Part shown: one piece after another, positions 1 to 5,057 of the stretch
How positions within the stretch are numbered: position 1 is the first letter of the stretch
Layout of the letters: each line of letters starts with the position of its first letter
From: an uncultured Collinsella sp.
GTDB taxonomy: Bacteria; Actinomycetota; Coriobacteriia; Coriobacteriales; Coriobacteriaceae
Reading direction: 5' to 3'
DNA: 5,057 bases
Assembly (NCBI GenBank): GCA_900555515.1
Contig: USLO01000126.1
Span: 1-5,057 of the forward strand
Position numbers and translations under genes: made by a program
The notes under the pieces: model-generated
The model's input: only the letters and a program-made list of their open reading frames with translations
Databases searched by the model: none
What the model was told of the DNA's origin: nothing

Positions 1-479
1 TGCGCGGTCGCATGCAGCGTCTCGGACTCAATGCGATCGCCGAGCTTTTGGTTGAGGGCCGCCATCCAGAGCTTTACAACCATCGAAAGCGCTAGGACTG
101 CCACCAGGGCAAGCGAGAACTCGACAGGTTCGGGGTGGATGACGCGCTCAACCGAGGACTTGATAAGCTCAAGGCCGATCATCAGTACGAGTGCCGCCAC
201 GACCAGACCCGAGAGATACTCGTAGCGACCGTGGCCGTAAGGATGCTCGGGGTCGGCCGGCTTGCTCGCCAGCTTAAAGCCCAGCACGCTCACGATATTC
301 GAGCTGGCATCGGACAGGTTGTTCATGGCATCCGCCACAATCGAAACCGATCCCGACAGCACGCCAATTACGCCCTTCGCAGCGCATAGTGCCACATTGG
401 CGACAATACACACCACGCCCGTCAACGTGCCCACGCGCGCACGGTCGCCCTGCGCACGCTTAACAATCCACTCGACCAT
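1..479 (-). CDS. Cation diffusion facilitator (CDF) family metal efflux transporter, N-terminal part (cut by window edge)
   Basis: The first 159 residues of a membrane antiporter that exports divalent metal ions (Mn, Zn, Fe or Co in the family) in exchange for protons. Hydrophobic segments lie at about residues 16-40, 44-70, 88-110 and 120-142. The second contains DAMNNLSD (residues 50-57), the first half of the transport site, and is followed by HPYGHGRYEYLSGL (79-92), a strong CDF signature. The site reads N53-x3-D57 rather than the H/D-x3-D usual in zinc CDFs; known N-x3-D members include manganese exporters such as streptococcal MntE, so Mn is a reasonable inference but not shown. The second half of the site (transmembrane segment 5) and the cytoplasmic domain lie beyond position 1. 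The start is well fixed: the codon directly before the ATG is an in-frame TAG. The Shine-Dalgarno is poor, a G-run about eight bases upstream. It follows an intrinsic terminator, so it is probably its own transcription unit. Confidence 0.93.
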   Translation of the reverse strand, partial: MVEWIVKRAQGDRARVGTLTGVVCIVANVALCAAKGVIGVLSGSVSIVADAMNNLSDASSNIVSVLGFKLASKPADPEHPYGHGRYEYLSGLVVAALVLMIGLELIKSSVERVIHPEPVEFSLALVAVLALSMVVKLWMAALNQKLGDRIESETLHATA

Positions 480-526
480 CTACATCCGCCCCCACGGTAC
501 TACCTATATATCTATTGCTCAAACGG

Positions 527-561
527 ATTGTAGTGTAGCCACTTTGTCCCCCAGATACAAA
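527..561 (-). promoter_or_regulatory. Possible promoter for the CDF transporter gene
   Basis: On the minus strand just after the terminator there is TACAAT (532-527, five of six to the -10 consensus), overlapping TACACT (537-532). TTGTAT (560-555) stands 17 nt before TACACT but matches only three of six -35 positions and is part of the terminator tail. With either -10 the leader would be roughly 40 nt. The gene needs a promoter here if the terminator works, which is the main support; the boxes themselves are weak. Confidence 0.3.
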
Positions 562-591
562 AAGGCCGCAACCCACACGGGCCACGACCTT
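556..591 (-). terminator. Intrinsic (Rho-independent) terminator after the PTS EIIC gene
   Basis: Read on the minus strand, positions 591-562 fold as a 13-bp stem with a 4-nt loop: AAGGTCGTGGCCC, loop GTGT, GGGTTGCGGCCTT. Four of the 13 pairs are G-U wobbles and the rest are Watson-Crick. The stem ends in CCTT and runs into TTTGT, giving a five-T run with the stem bases. The perfect length match, GC-rich core and T-tract are typical of a terminator. It sits 38 nt beyond the EIIC stop codon and before the CDF gene. The wobbles make it asymmetric: the plus-strand transcript would have C/A mismatches, so it should act only for leftward transcription. Confidence 0.85.
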
Positions 592-593
592 GG

Positions 594-622
594 AATGTGT
601 CATGCGGGGCTGTCCCTTTGTC
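594..622 (-). repeat. Copy A of a 28-29 nt intergenic repeat, behind the EIIC stop codon
   Basis: On the plus strand this reads AATGTG, T, CATGCGG, GG, CTGTCCCTTTGTC. It matches the element at 1859-1886 in 26 positions, with one substitution and a two-for-one base difference. It begins 7 nt after the EIIC stop codon and ends 2 nt before the terminator stem. Unlike the other copy, its outer arms no longer pair (CGA replaces CACA at the right end, T replaces A at 600), so it is a poor hairpin and may be a decayed copy. No transposase or other mobility gene is visible. Confidence 0.75.
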
Positions 623-629
623 GATCGAT

Positions 630-1844
630 TTATGCGCTTGCTTCGGCCGCGCTCTTCGAGGTTTCGGGCAAATCGGCTTCGTCTTCTGCCGCCTGCCCCT
701 TCGCCGGCACCACGCCAAAGCAGTAGCTCAGCGCCGCAGACACCGCAAATGCCACACCGCCGGCAGCGCAGCACCACAGCAGGTTCGAGATGCCGCCCGT
801 GGCAAAACCAATGACCATGAGGACATTCGTCATACCGATGGTATAGGCCGTAACGTGGCCCACGGCCGCAACAAGGCCTCCGACGGCGCCGCCAATGGCC
901 ATGCACGTCAGGCACCTGCCATATTTAAAGCCGCAACCGTACAGCGCCGGCTCACTTACGCCACCAAGCACGCCCGAAATCGAATAGCCCAGCATGAGGG
1001 CCTTCTCGTCCTTATCCGCAACGCGGAGCGACGCACCAAAGGGCATGCCCCAAACGGCAAACGTTGCCATCGTCGCGGCGATCAGAATGCACGAATCCGT
1101 TCCCACACTCATAAACTGCGCATAGGCGAGCGATAGGACAACGTTGCTGATGCCCGCAATCTTAAGGAACTCCCAACCCGCGGCAAGCCCCATGAGCGTA
1201 AGCAGCGACACGATGCCACCGGAATTGCCAAGCATAAACATAAGCTGTCCCAACAGCATGCCCAGATAGCTGCCCGCCGGCGCCGTAATGCACAGCGAAA
1301 CCGGAACCATGACGAGCATGGTCGCAAACGGAACGAACGAAAACGCCACGGCCTTAGGGATAACGCGCGAAAAGAAACACTCCACTCGCCATAGCACGGG
1401 CACCGAGATGAGAATCGGAATAACAGTCGCCGTGTAATCGTTGACCGGCGCGGGAAGCAGGCCATACACGAAAGTCATCGATGCCCCCGTCGTCGATGCG
1501 GCATCGACGAGCTTAAGCAAATCGGGCGCAATCAATACGCCGCCCAGCATCATGCCCAGCTGCTCCGAGCAACCGAGCTGGCGGGCGGCCGCCCAACCAA
1601 GATAGATGGGCAAAAAGTAGTAGCCGGCGTTATAGAGCCAACTGTAGAACAGGCGATAGATTTCGGAATCGGCCGACCACAGGCCCAGCATGCCTTCGCC
1701 CATAATGACGGCGACGGTGCGGAACAACGCCGCGCAGACAATAAGCGGCAGCGCCGACATCATGCTTTTGGACAGATAGTCCACCACGGCCATGGCGTTT
1801 AATGAAACCGTCGTTGTAAACGAGGTGTTAGAAACTTGTGGCAT
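630..1844 (-). CDS. PTS transporter subunit EIIC, glucose/beta-glucoside superfamily type, without IIA or IIB domains
   Basis: A 404-residue polytopic membrane protein: the sugar-translocating subunit of a phosphoenolpyruvate-dependent phosphotransferase system. About ten hydrophobic segments cover residues 30-377. Hallmarks of the beta-glucoside-type EIIC are NAGYYFLPIYLGW (72-84), YTATVIPILISV (137-148), FVPFATMLVMVP (170-181), GSYLG (191-195) and GGVSEPALYG (294-303), where Glu298 corresponds to the conserved sugar-binding glutamate. The chain ends in a hydrophilic acidic tail (380-404). There is no cysteine-bearing IIB domain and no IIA domain, so phosphoryl transfer must come from subunits encoded elsewhere. 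Substrate cannot be told; beta-glucosides, sucrose or trehalose are typical of the superfamily. The frame stays open upstream to 2144, inside accDA, but the ATG at 1844 has GGGAAAGG six nt before it and begins at the family N-terminus. It starts 40 nt after accDA, so read-through is possible. Confidence 0.88.
   Translation of the reverse strand: MPQVSNTSFTTTVSLNAMAVVDYLSKSMMSALPLIVCAALFRTVAVIMGEGMLGLWSADSEIYRLFYSWLYNAGYYFLPIYLGWAAARQLGCSEQLGMMLGGVLIAPDLLKLVDAASTTGASMTFVYGLLPAPVNDYTATVIPILISVPVLWRVECFFSRVIPKAVAFSFVPFATMLVMVPVSLCITAPAGSYLGMLLGQLMFMLGNSGGIVSLLTLMGLAAGWEFLKIAGISNVVLSLAYAQFMSVGTDSCILIAATMATFAVWGMPFGASLRVADKDEKALMLGYSISGVLGGVSEPALYGCGFKYGRCLTCMAIGGAVGGLVAAVGHVTAYTIGMTNVLMVIGFATGGISNLLWCCAAGGVAFAVSAALSYCFGVVPAKGQAAEDEADLPETSKSAAEASA
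1490..1510. repeat. Perfect 10-bp inverted repeat with a 1-nt centre, inside the EIIC gene
   Basis: On the plus strand TCGTCGATGC (1490-1499) is followed by a single G and then GCATCGACGA (1501-1510), the exact reverse complement of the left arm. It encodes part of the Val-Asp-Ala-Ala-Ser-Thr stretch near residues 113-118 of the permease. The layout resembles an operator for a dimeric regulator more than an RNA hairpin, because a 1-nt loop cannot close. It may also be a by-product of GC-rich codon use; function is unproven. Confidence 0.4.
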
Positions 1845-1850
1845 GGAACG

Positions 1851-1858
1851 CCTTTCCC
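1851..1858 (-). promoter_or_regulatory. Ribosome binding site deciding the EIIC start
   Basis: GGGAAAGG on the minus strand, six nt before the ATG at 1844. It fixes the start in a frame that is otherwise open for another 100 codons upstream. Its 5' edge is two bases from the palindrome at 1860-1890, so folding of that palindrome or protein binding to it could affect access. Confidence 0.65.
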
Positions 1859-1890
1859 AATGTGACATGCGGACTGTCCCTTTGTCACAT
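1859..1890 (-). repeat. Copy B of the intergenic repeat: imperfect palindrome containing the accDA stop codon
   Basis: Positions 1859-1886 match the copy at 594-622. Here the element is a clear dyad centred on 1875: ATGTGACA (1860-1867) pairs with TGTCACAT (1883-1890) over 8 bp, then a three-position mismatch/wobble region, then GGAC pairing with GTCC across a single T. The last sense codon (ATG) and the TGA stop of accDA, 1890-1885 on the minus strand, lie in one arm. No T-tract follows on either side, so it is not a standard intrinsic terminator. It could be a REP-like element, a regulator binding site, or an RNA hairpin protecting or attenuating the acc transcript before the EIIC gene. Confidence 0.75.
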
Positions 1891-3609
1891 CGTGCGGTAC
1901 TGACCGATTGCGCGGTACTTTTCGTAGCGGAGGTTTGTGAGGGTCGCGTCGTCGAGCTGCCCAAGCGTATCGAAGGCATCAAATGCCGAGGACATGACGG
2001 CGCCGGCGATCTCCTCATGCGACAGGCCCCTATCGTCAACAATGCCGTCGATGATACCGAGCGCCAACAGGTCGGGAGCCGTGAGCCTAAGCGCCTCGGC
2101 GGCCTCATTCGCGCGCTCGGTATCCTTCCACAGGATCGACGCACAGGCCTCGGGGCTCACGACCGAATAGGCCGAGCTCGAGAGCATCAGGATGCGGTCG
2201 GCCACGGACAGCGCCAGCGCGCCACCAGAGCCGCCCTCGCCTGTCACCACCGAGACAATCGGCGTCTTAAGGCCGCTCATCTCCATGAGATTCTGGGCAA
2301 TCGCCTCGCCCTGGCCGCGTTCCTCGGCACCGATGCCGCAAAACGCGCCCGAAGTATCGACCAGGCACAGAACCGGTCGACCAAACTTTTCGGCCTGACG
2401 CATCAGGCGACGCGCTTTGCGGTAGCCCTCGGGATGTGCCATGCCAAAGTTGCGGCGCATACGCTCTTTGGTCGTGGTGCCGCGCTCGATGGCGATGACC
2501 GTTACGGGACGTCCGTCTTTCCAGCCAATGCCAGCCACCACAGCGGCGTCATCGCCGAAGTAACGGTCGCCGTGCAGCTCAACGAATCCGTCGAGACCCA
2601 GCGAGATCATCTCACCCGCCGTGGCGCGATCTGCCGAGCGGGTCTGTTTGACAATCTCGAGCGCGGTTTTTGGTGCCGCCGAGCGCTTAAACAAGTGTCC
2701 CAGCTTTTTGCCGCGACGACCCGTATGCACGATCTCATGCGGTGCCCCCAGGCCGGGCGCGTGCCCTTCGTGCAGCGCCAGCAGCTCGCCCACCGTGAGC
2801 GCGATCTCGCCGCGCGGAACAACGGCATCGCAAAAGCCGTGCTCCAGCAAAAACTCGGAGCGTTGGAATCCCCTGGGCAGGCGCTTGTGCATGTTCTGCT
2901 CGATTACGCGCGGGCCGGCAAATGCCGTCAGGGCATCGGGCTCGGCCAGGATAATGTCGCCCTCCATAGCAAAGCTCGCGGTTACGCCTCCGGTCGTGGG
3001 GTCGGTGAGCACCGTGATATACAGGCCGCCCGCCTCGCTGTGGCACCTAACCGCCGCAGAAATCTTGGCCATCTGCATAAGCGATGTCACGCCCTCTTGC
3101 ATGCGCGCACCGCCCGAAACGGTAAAGCCGACAACTGGCAATCCCAGCTCGGTTGCATGCTCAAATGTGCGACAGATCTTCTCGCCCACCACGGAACCCA
3201 TCGAGCCCATCATAAAGTTGGCGTCCATAAAGAAGAGCGCGGTATCGCAACCGCAGATTTTGCCCCTGCCGCACACAACGGCATCGCGCTCGCCCGAACG
3301 CTCGCTCACGCTCTTGAGCTTGTCGGCATAGCCGGGAAACGAGAGGAAGTCCTCCGACGCCAGATTGGCATCCCATTCCTCAAACGTGCCCTCGTCGACC
3401 GTCATGCGCATGCGCGCGCGACCGCTCACGCGAAAATGCTTGCCGCAACGGGGGCACACCTCGAGGTTGTCGTGCAGACGTGCTTCATCGATCACACGGC
3501 GGCACTCCGGACACTTGATAAACACGTGGCGCGCGGGAAACTCGGCGCACGACTCGGTCATCGGCCCCTCGAGGACGTTGACCGTCTTCGCTTTTCTATT
3601 CATCAGCAT
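1885..3609 (-). CDS. accDA: Acetyl-CoA carboxylase carboxyltransferase, fused beta-alpha chain (AccD-AccA)
   Basis: A 574-residue cytosolic enzyme that moves the carboxyl group from carboxybiotin on AccB to acetyl-CoA, making malonyl-CoA for fatty-acid synthesis. Residues 30-285 are AccD-like: a zinc ribbon Cys33-x2-Cys36-x15-Cys52-x2-Cys55, then SGGARMQEG (165-173), LTDPTTGGVTASFA (201-214) and FAGPRVIEQ (230-238). After a short basic linker, residues 315-570 are AccA-like: FVELHGDRYFGDD (342-354), RRNFGMAHPEGYRKA (385-399), DTSGAFCGIGAEERGQ (418-433), GEGGSGGALA (457-466) and SPEACASILWKD (485-496). The AccA half lacks most of the roughly 70-residue helical N-terminus of separate AccA proteins, so the fusion is shorter than E. 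coli AccD plus AccA (304 + 319). The ATG at 3609 has GATGGGG seven nt upstream; a second in-frame ATG lies at 3603. Both overlap the end of accC (14 or 8 nt), implying translational coupling and balanced output. The stop codon lies inside a repeat palindrome. Confidence 0.96.
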   Translation of the reverse strand: MLMNRKAKTVNVLEGPMTESCAEFPARHVFIKCPECRRVIDEARLHDNLEVCPRCGKHFRVSGRARMRMTVDEGTFEEWDANLASEDFLSFPGYADKLKSVSERSGERDAVVCGRGKICGCDTALFFMDANFMMGSMGSVVGEKICRTFEHATELGLPVVGFTVSGGARMQEGVTSLMQMAKISAAVRCHSEAGGLYITVLTDPTTGGVTASFAMEGDIILAEPDALTAFAGPRVIEQNMHKRLPRGFQRSEFLLEHGFCDAVVPRGEIALTVGELLALHEGHAPGLGAPHEIVHTGRRGKKLGHLFKRSAAPKTALEIVKQTRSADRATAGEMISLGLDGFVELHGDRYFGDDAAVVAGIGWKDGRPVTVIAIERGTTTKERMRRNFGMAHPEGYRKARRLMRQAEKFGRPVLCLVDTSGAFCGIGAEERGQGEAIAQNLMEMSGLKTPIVSVVTGEGGSGGALALSVADRILMLSSSAYSVVSPEACASILWKDTERANEAAEALRLTAPDLLALGIIDGIVDDRGLSHEEIAGAVMSSAFDAFDTLGQLDDATLTNLRYEKYRAIGQYRTM

Positions 3610-4939
3610 AGAGATGCCCCATCAGATCGGTGTGATACATGCCCGACAAGAACTCATCGTTTGCCAGCACGTCGAGCTGAAGCTCGCTGTTTTCGCTCAC
3701 GCCCTCAATCACGAGCTCGCCCAGGGCCGAGCGCATCTTGCGAATGGCGCCGTCGCGCGTGGGCGCACACACGATGAGCTTGCCGAGCATGGAGTCGTAG
3801 TACGGCGGAACTTTCGCACCGGTAAACATGGCGGAATCCCAGCGCACGCGCGGACCACCCGGCACACGCAACGCGGTGACCGTTCCGCATGACGGCAGAA
3901 AGTCCGGCGTTTCGGCATTGATGCGGCACTCCATGGCGTGGTTGCGGACCGGCAGGTCCTCCTGCTCAAAGGGCAGAGGCTGGCCGGCTGCCACGCGCAG
4001 CTGCCACTTGACCAAGTCGGTATCGGTCACAAACTCCGTAACCGGATGCTCTACCTGCAAGCGCGTGTTCATTTCCATAAAGTAGAAATTGCCGTCGTCC
4101 GAATACAGGAACTCGATGGTGCCGGCTCCTTCGTAGCCGACGGCACGAGCCAGGTCACGCGCCGCCTTGTGCATGCGAGCACGAATGTCGTCGTGTCCGT
4201 CGAGGCACGGTGCGGGGCTCTCCTCGATCAGCTTTTGGTTGCGGCGCTGCACCGAGCACTCGCGCTCGCCGAGCGAAAACACATGGCCCTGCTTATCGGC
4301 CATAATCTGCACCTCAACATGGTGCGCCGGCGCGACGAACTTCTCCATGTAGCACTCGCCGTCGCCAAAAACGGCCTCGCCCTCGGCACGCGCCTCGATA
4401 AACGCCTTTGCCGCATCTTCCACGCGCTCGACCTTGCGAATGCCGCGGCCGCCACCGCCGGCACGCGCCTTAATAAGCACGGGGCAGCCAATGCGCTCGG
4501 CCTCGGCCGTCGCCTCCTCGGGACTTTTGAGCAGATCGCAACCCGGCACGATGGGCACGCCCGCCGCAGCAGCCGTTCGACGTGCGGCGTCCTTATCGCC
4601 CATGCTGTCGATCACCTCGGCCGAAGGACCGACAAACGCCAGGCCATACTTGTCGCAGTCTCGCACGAAGCTCGCCTTCTCGGAGAAAAAGCCATAGCCG
4701 GGATGAATTGCCTTAGCTCCCGACTTTACGGCACAGGTGAGCACGGCATCGTCGTTGAGGTAGCTCTCGGCAAGACGCGGGCCGCCGATGCAATACGCCT
4801 CGTCGGCAAGCTGCACGTGCAGCGCGTCCGCATCGGCCGTGGAGTAGACGGCGACGGTCTTGATGCCCATATCGCGGCACGCGCGGATAACACGGACCGC
4901 GACCTCGCCGCGGTTGGCGATGAGCACTTTGTCGAACAT
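3596..4939 (-). CDS. accC: Acetyl-CoA carboxylase biotin carboxylase subunit
   Basis: A 447-residue ATP-grasp enzyme (E. coli AccC is 449) that carboxylates the biotin on AccB using ATP and bicarbonate, the first half-reaction of acetyl-CoA carboxylase. The N-terminal domain opens with FDKVLIANRGEVAVRVIRA (2-20) and holds AIHPGYGFFSE (78-87). The ATP-grasp glycine-rich loop is KARAGGGGRGIR (157-168). Expected active-site residues are present: Lys236 in QRRNQKLIEE, Glu276 in GTIEF, and Glu289, Arg293 and Glu297 in the run from EMNTRLQVEHPVTE, plus Arg339 in ECRI. The ATG at 4939 is chosen over one at 5050 because the family begins at MFDKV, AAGGAAGG precedes it by four nt, and the upstream extension lies over fabZ. 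It starts 10 nt after fabZ and overlaps accDA, so it is mid-operon. A pyruvate carboxylase origin is unlikely at this length and in this context. Confidence 0.97.
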   Translation of the reverse strand: MFDKVLIANRGEVAVRVIRACRDMGIKTVAVYSTADADALHVQLADEAYCIGGPRLAESYLNDDAVLTCAVKSGAKAIHPGYGFFSEKASFVRDCDKYGLAFVGPSAEVIDSMGDKDAARRTAAAAGVPIVPGCDLLKSPEEATAEAERIGCPVLIKARAGGGGRGIRKVERVEDAAKAFIEARAEGEAVFGDGECYMEKFVAPAHHVEVQIMADKQGHVFSLGERECSVQRRNQKLIEESPAPCLDGHDDIRARMHKAARDLARAVGYEGAGTIEFLYSDDGNFYFMEMNTRLQVEHPVTEFVTDTDLVKWQLRVAAGQPLPFEQEDLPVRNHAMECRINAETPDFLPSCGTVTALRVPGGPRVRWDSAMFTGAKVPPYYDSMLGKLIVCAPTRDGAIRKMRSALGELVIEGVSENSELQLDVLANDEFLSGMYHTDLMGHLYADE

Positions 4940-4943
4940 GAAG

Positions 4944-4951
4944 CCTTCCTT
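4944..4951 (-). promoter_or_regulatory. Ribosome binding site of accC, overlapping the fabZ stop codon
   Basis: AAGGAAGG on the minus strand, four nt before the accC ATG. Its first two bases are the last two of the fabZ TAA (4952-4950). A ribosome finishing fabZ therefore stops on the accC initiation site, which favours coupled translation. It also decides the accC start against the upstream in-frame ATG at 5050. Confidence 0.8.
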
Positions 4952-5057
4952 ATCTTTCGTGCATGAGTGCAAAAGACATATCGGCGCGGCAGCAAACCTC
5001 ACCGTTGACGCTCGCAGTACCCGTCGCAAAGCGGAACGGCCCGCGCGCACGCGTGAT
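4950..5057 (-). CDS. fabZ: 3-hydroxyacyl-ACP dehydratase FabZ, C-terminal fragment (5' part outside window)
   Basis: The last 35 codons and TAA stop of a reading frame entering from the right edge. It translates to a C-terminus ending in GEVCCRADMSFALMHER. The preceding stretch RFATGTASVNGEV fits the last strands of the hot-dog fold of FabZ, where members typically read like GxATVDGxVVCEAELxFAI. FabZ removes water from 3-hydroxyacyl-ACP in the elongation cycle in the cytosol; its catalytic His and Glu lie outside the window. Support comes from this short similarity plus position: accB-fabZ-accC-accD-accA is a common order in Gram-positive fatty-acid operons. No start codon is present in the fragment's genuine N-terminus. 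A related hot-dog dehydratase or thioesterase is the main alternative. Confidence 0.75.
   Translation of the reverse strand: MTRARGPFRFATGTASVNGEVCCRADMSFALMHER

Noticed and set aside
543..552. Possible third copy of the intergenic repeat (TTTGTCCCCC on the plus strand)
   Set aside because: Only about seven bases match the repeat core; too short to separate from chance.
460..915. Minus-strand 151-codon frame spanning the EIIC end, terminator and CDF leader
   Set aside because: It crosses a terminator and the EIIC C-terminus in a different frame and has no recognisable similarity.
1860..1890. Intrinsic terminator after accDA
   Set aside because: The dyad has no T-tract on the minus-strand 3' side and has a central mismatch zone, so I list it as a palindromic repeat only.
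1845..2144. 100-codon N-terminal extension of the EIIC frame
   Set aside because: It lies inside accDA in another frame, has no family similarity, and the ATG at 1844 has a good ribosome binding site.
1792..3777. 661-codon open frame on the plus strand, opposite accDA
   Set aside because: It is antisense to a clearly real carboxyltransferase and runs past both its ends. Its translation shows no recognisable domain and is rich in His, Arg and Ala, as expected for the complement of a GC-rich coding frame.
3938..4966. 342-codon open frame on the plus strand, opposite accC
   Set aside because: Mirror of the highly conserved accC, with no domain or ribosome binding site; a GC-bias shadow.
4940..5050. 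37-codon N-terminal extension of accC
   Set aside because: It overlaps the fabZ end in another frame, and AccC proteins begin at the MFDKVLIANRGE segment, which has its own strong ribosome binding site.

Overview
The window is a stretch of GC-rich bacterial chromosome with every gene on the minus strand, so it is read from position 5057 down to 1. It holds the distal end of a type II fatty-acid synthesis / acetyl-CoA carboxylase operon (3' end of fabZ, complete accC, complete fused accDA). An orphan PTS sugar permease gene (EIIC only) follows, then an intergenic gap with a terminator, then the 5' part of a cation diffusion facilitator (CDF) metal-efflux gene cut by the window edge. The order fabZ-accC-accD/A matches the fab/acc clusters of Firmicutes and related Gram-positives. 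The fused AccD-AccA chain, the Firmicutes-like DTSGAFCG motif and the GC-rich codon use suggest an anaerobic high-GC Gram-positive such as a Coriobacteriia member (Collinsella-like). That assignment is inference from style; no marker gene is present.

Layout, in transcription order: fabZ C-terminal 35 codons (5057-4950); 10-nt gap carrying the accC ribosome binding site; accC (4939-3596); accDA, overlapping accC by 14 nt (3609-1885); a 40-nt gap carrying a palindrome that swallows the accDA stop codon, plus a ribosome binding site; PTS EIIC gene (1844-630); a second copy of the repeat, then an intrinsic terminator (591-556); a possible promoter; CDF gene (479-1, C-terminus outside). No gap exceeds 150 nt. 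No tRNA, rRNA, CRISPR array or mobile-element gene was seen.

How the genes work together: AccC charges the biotin of AccB (not in the window, presumably upstream) with bicarbonate and ATP. AccDA moves the carboxyl group to acetyl-CoA, giving malonyl-CoA for chain elongation, and FabZ dehydrates the 3-hydroxyacyl-ACP intermediates of the same pathway. The PTS permease and CDF transporter have no obvious functional link to this pathway. The permease may be read through from the acc operon or controlled by the palindrome before it.

Most of the window is ordinary metabolism and I do not see a new multi-gene system. The least explained signal is a 28-29 nt near-identical repeat placed directly behind two consecutive stop codons, in the same orientation each time. 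Secondary points are the EIIC with no IIA/IIB partner and an apparently altered His motif, and the AccDA fusion.
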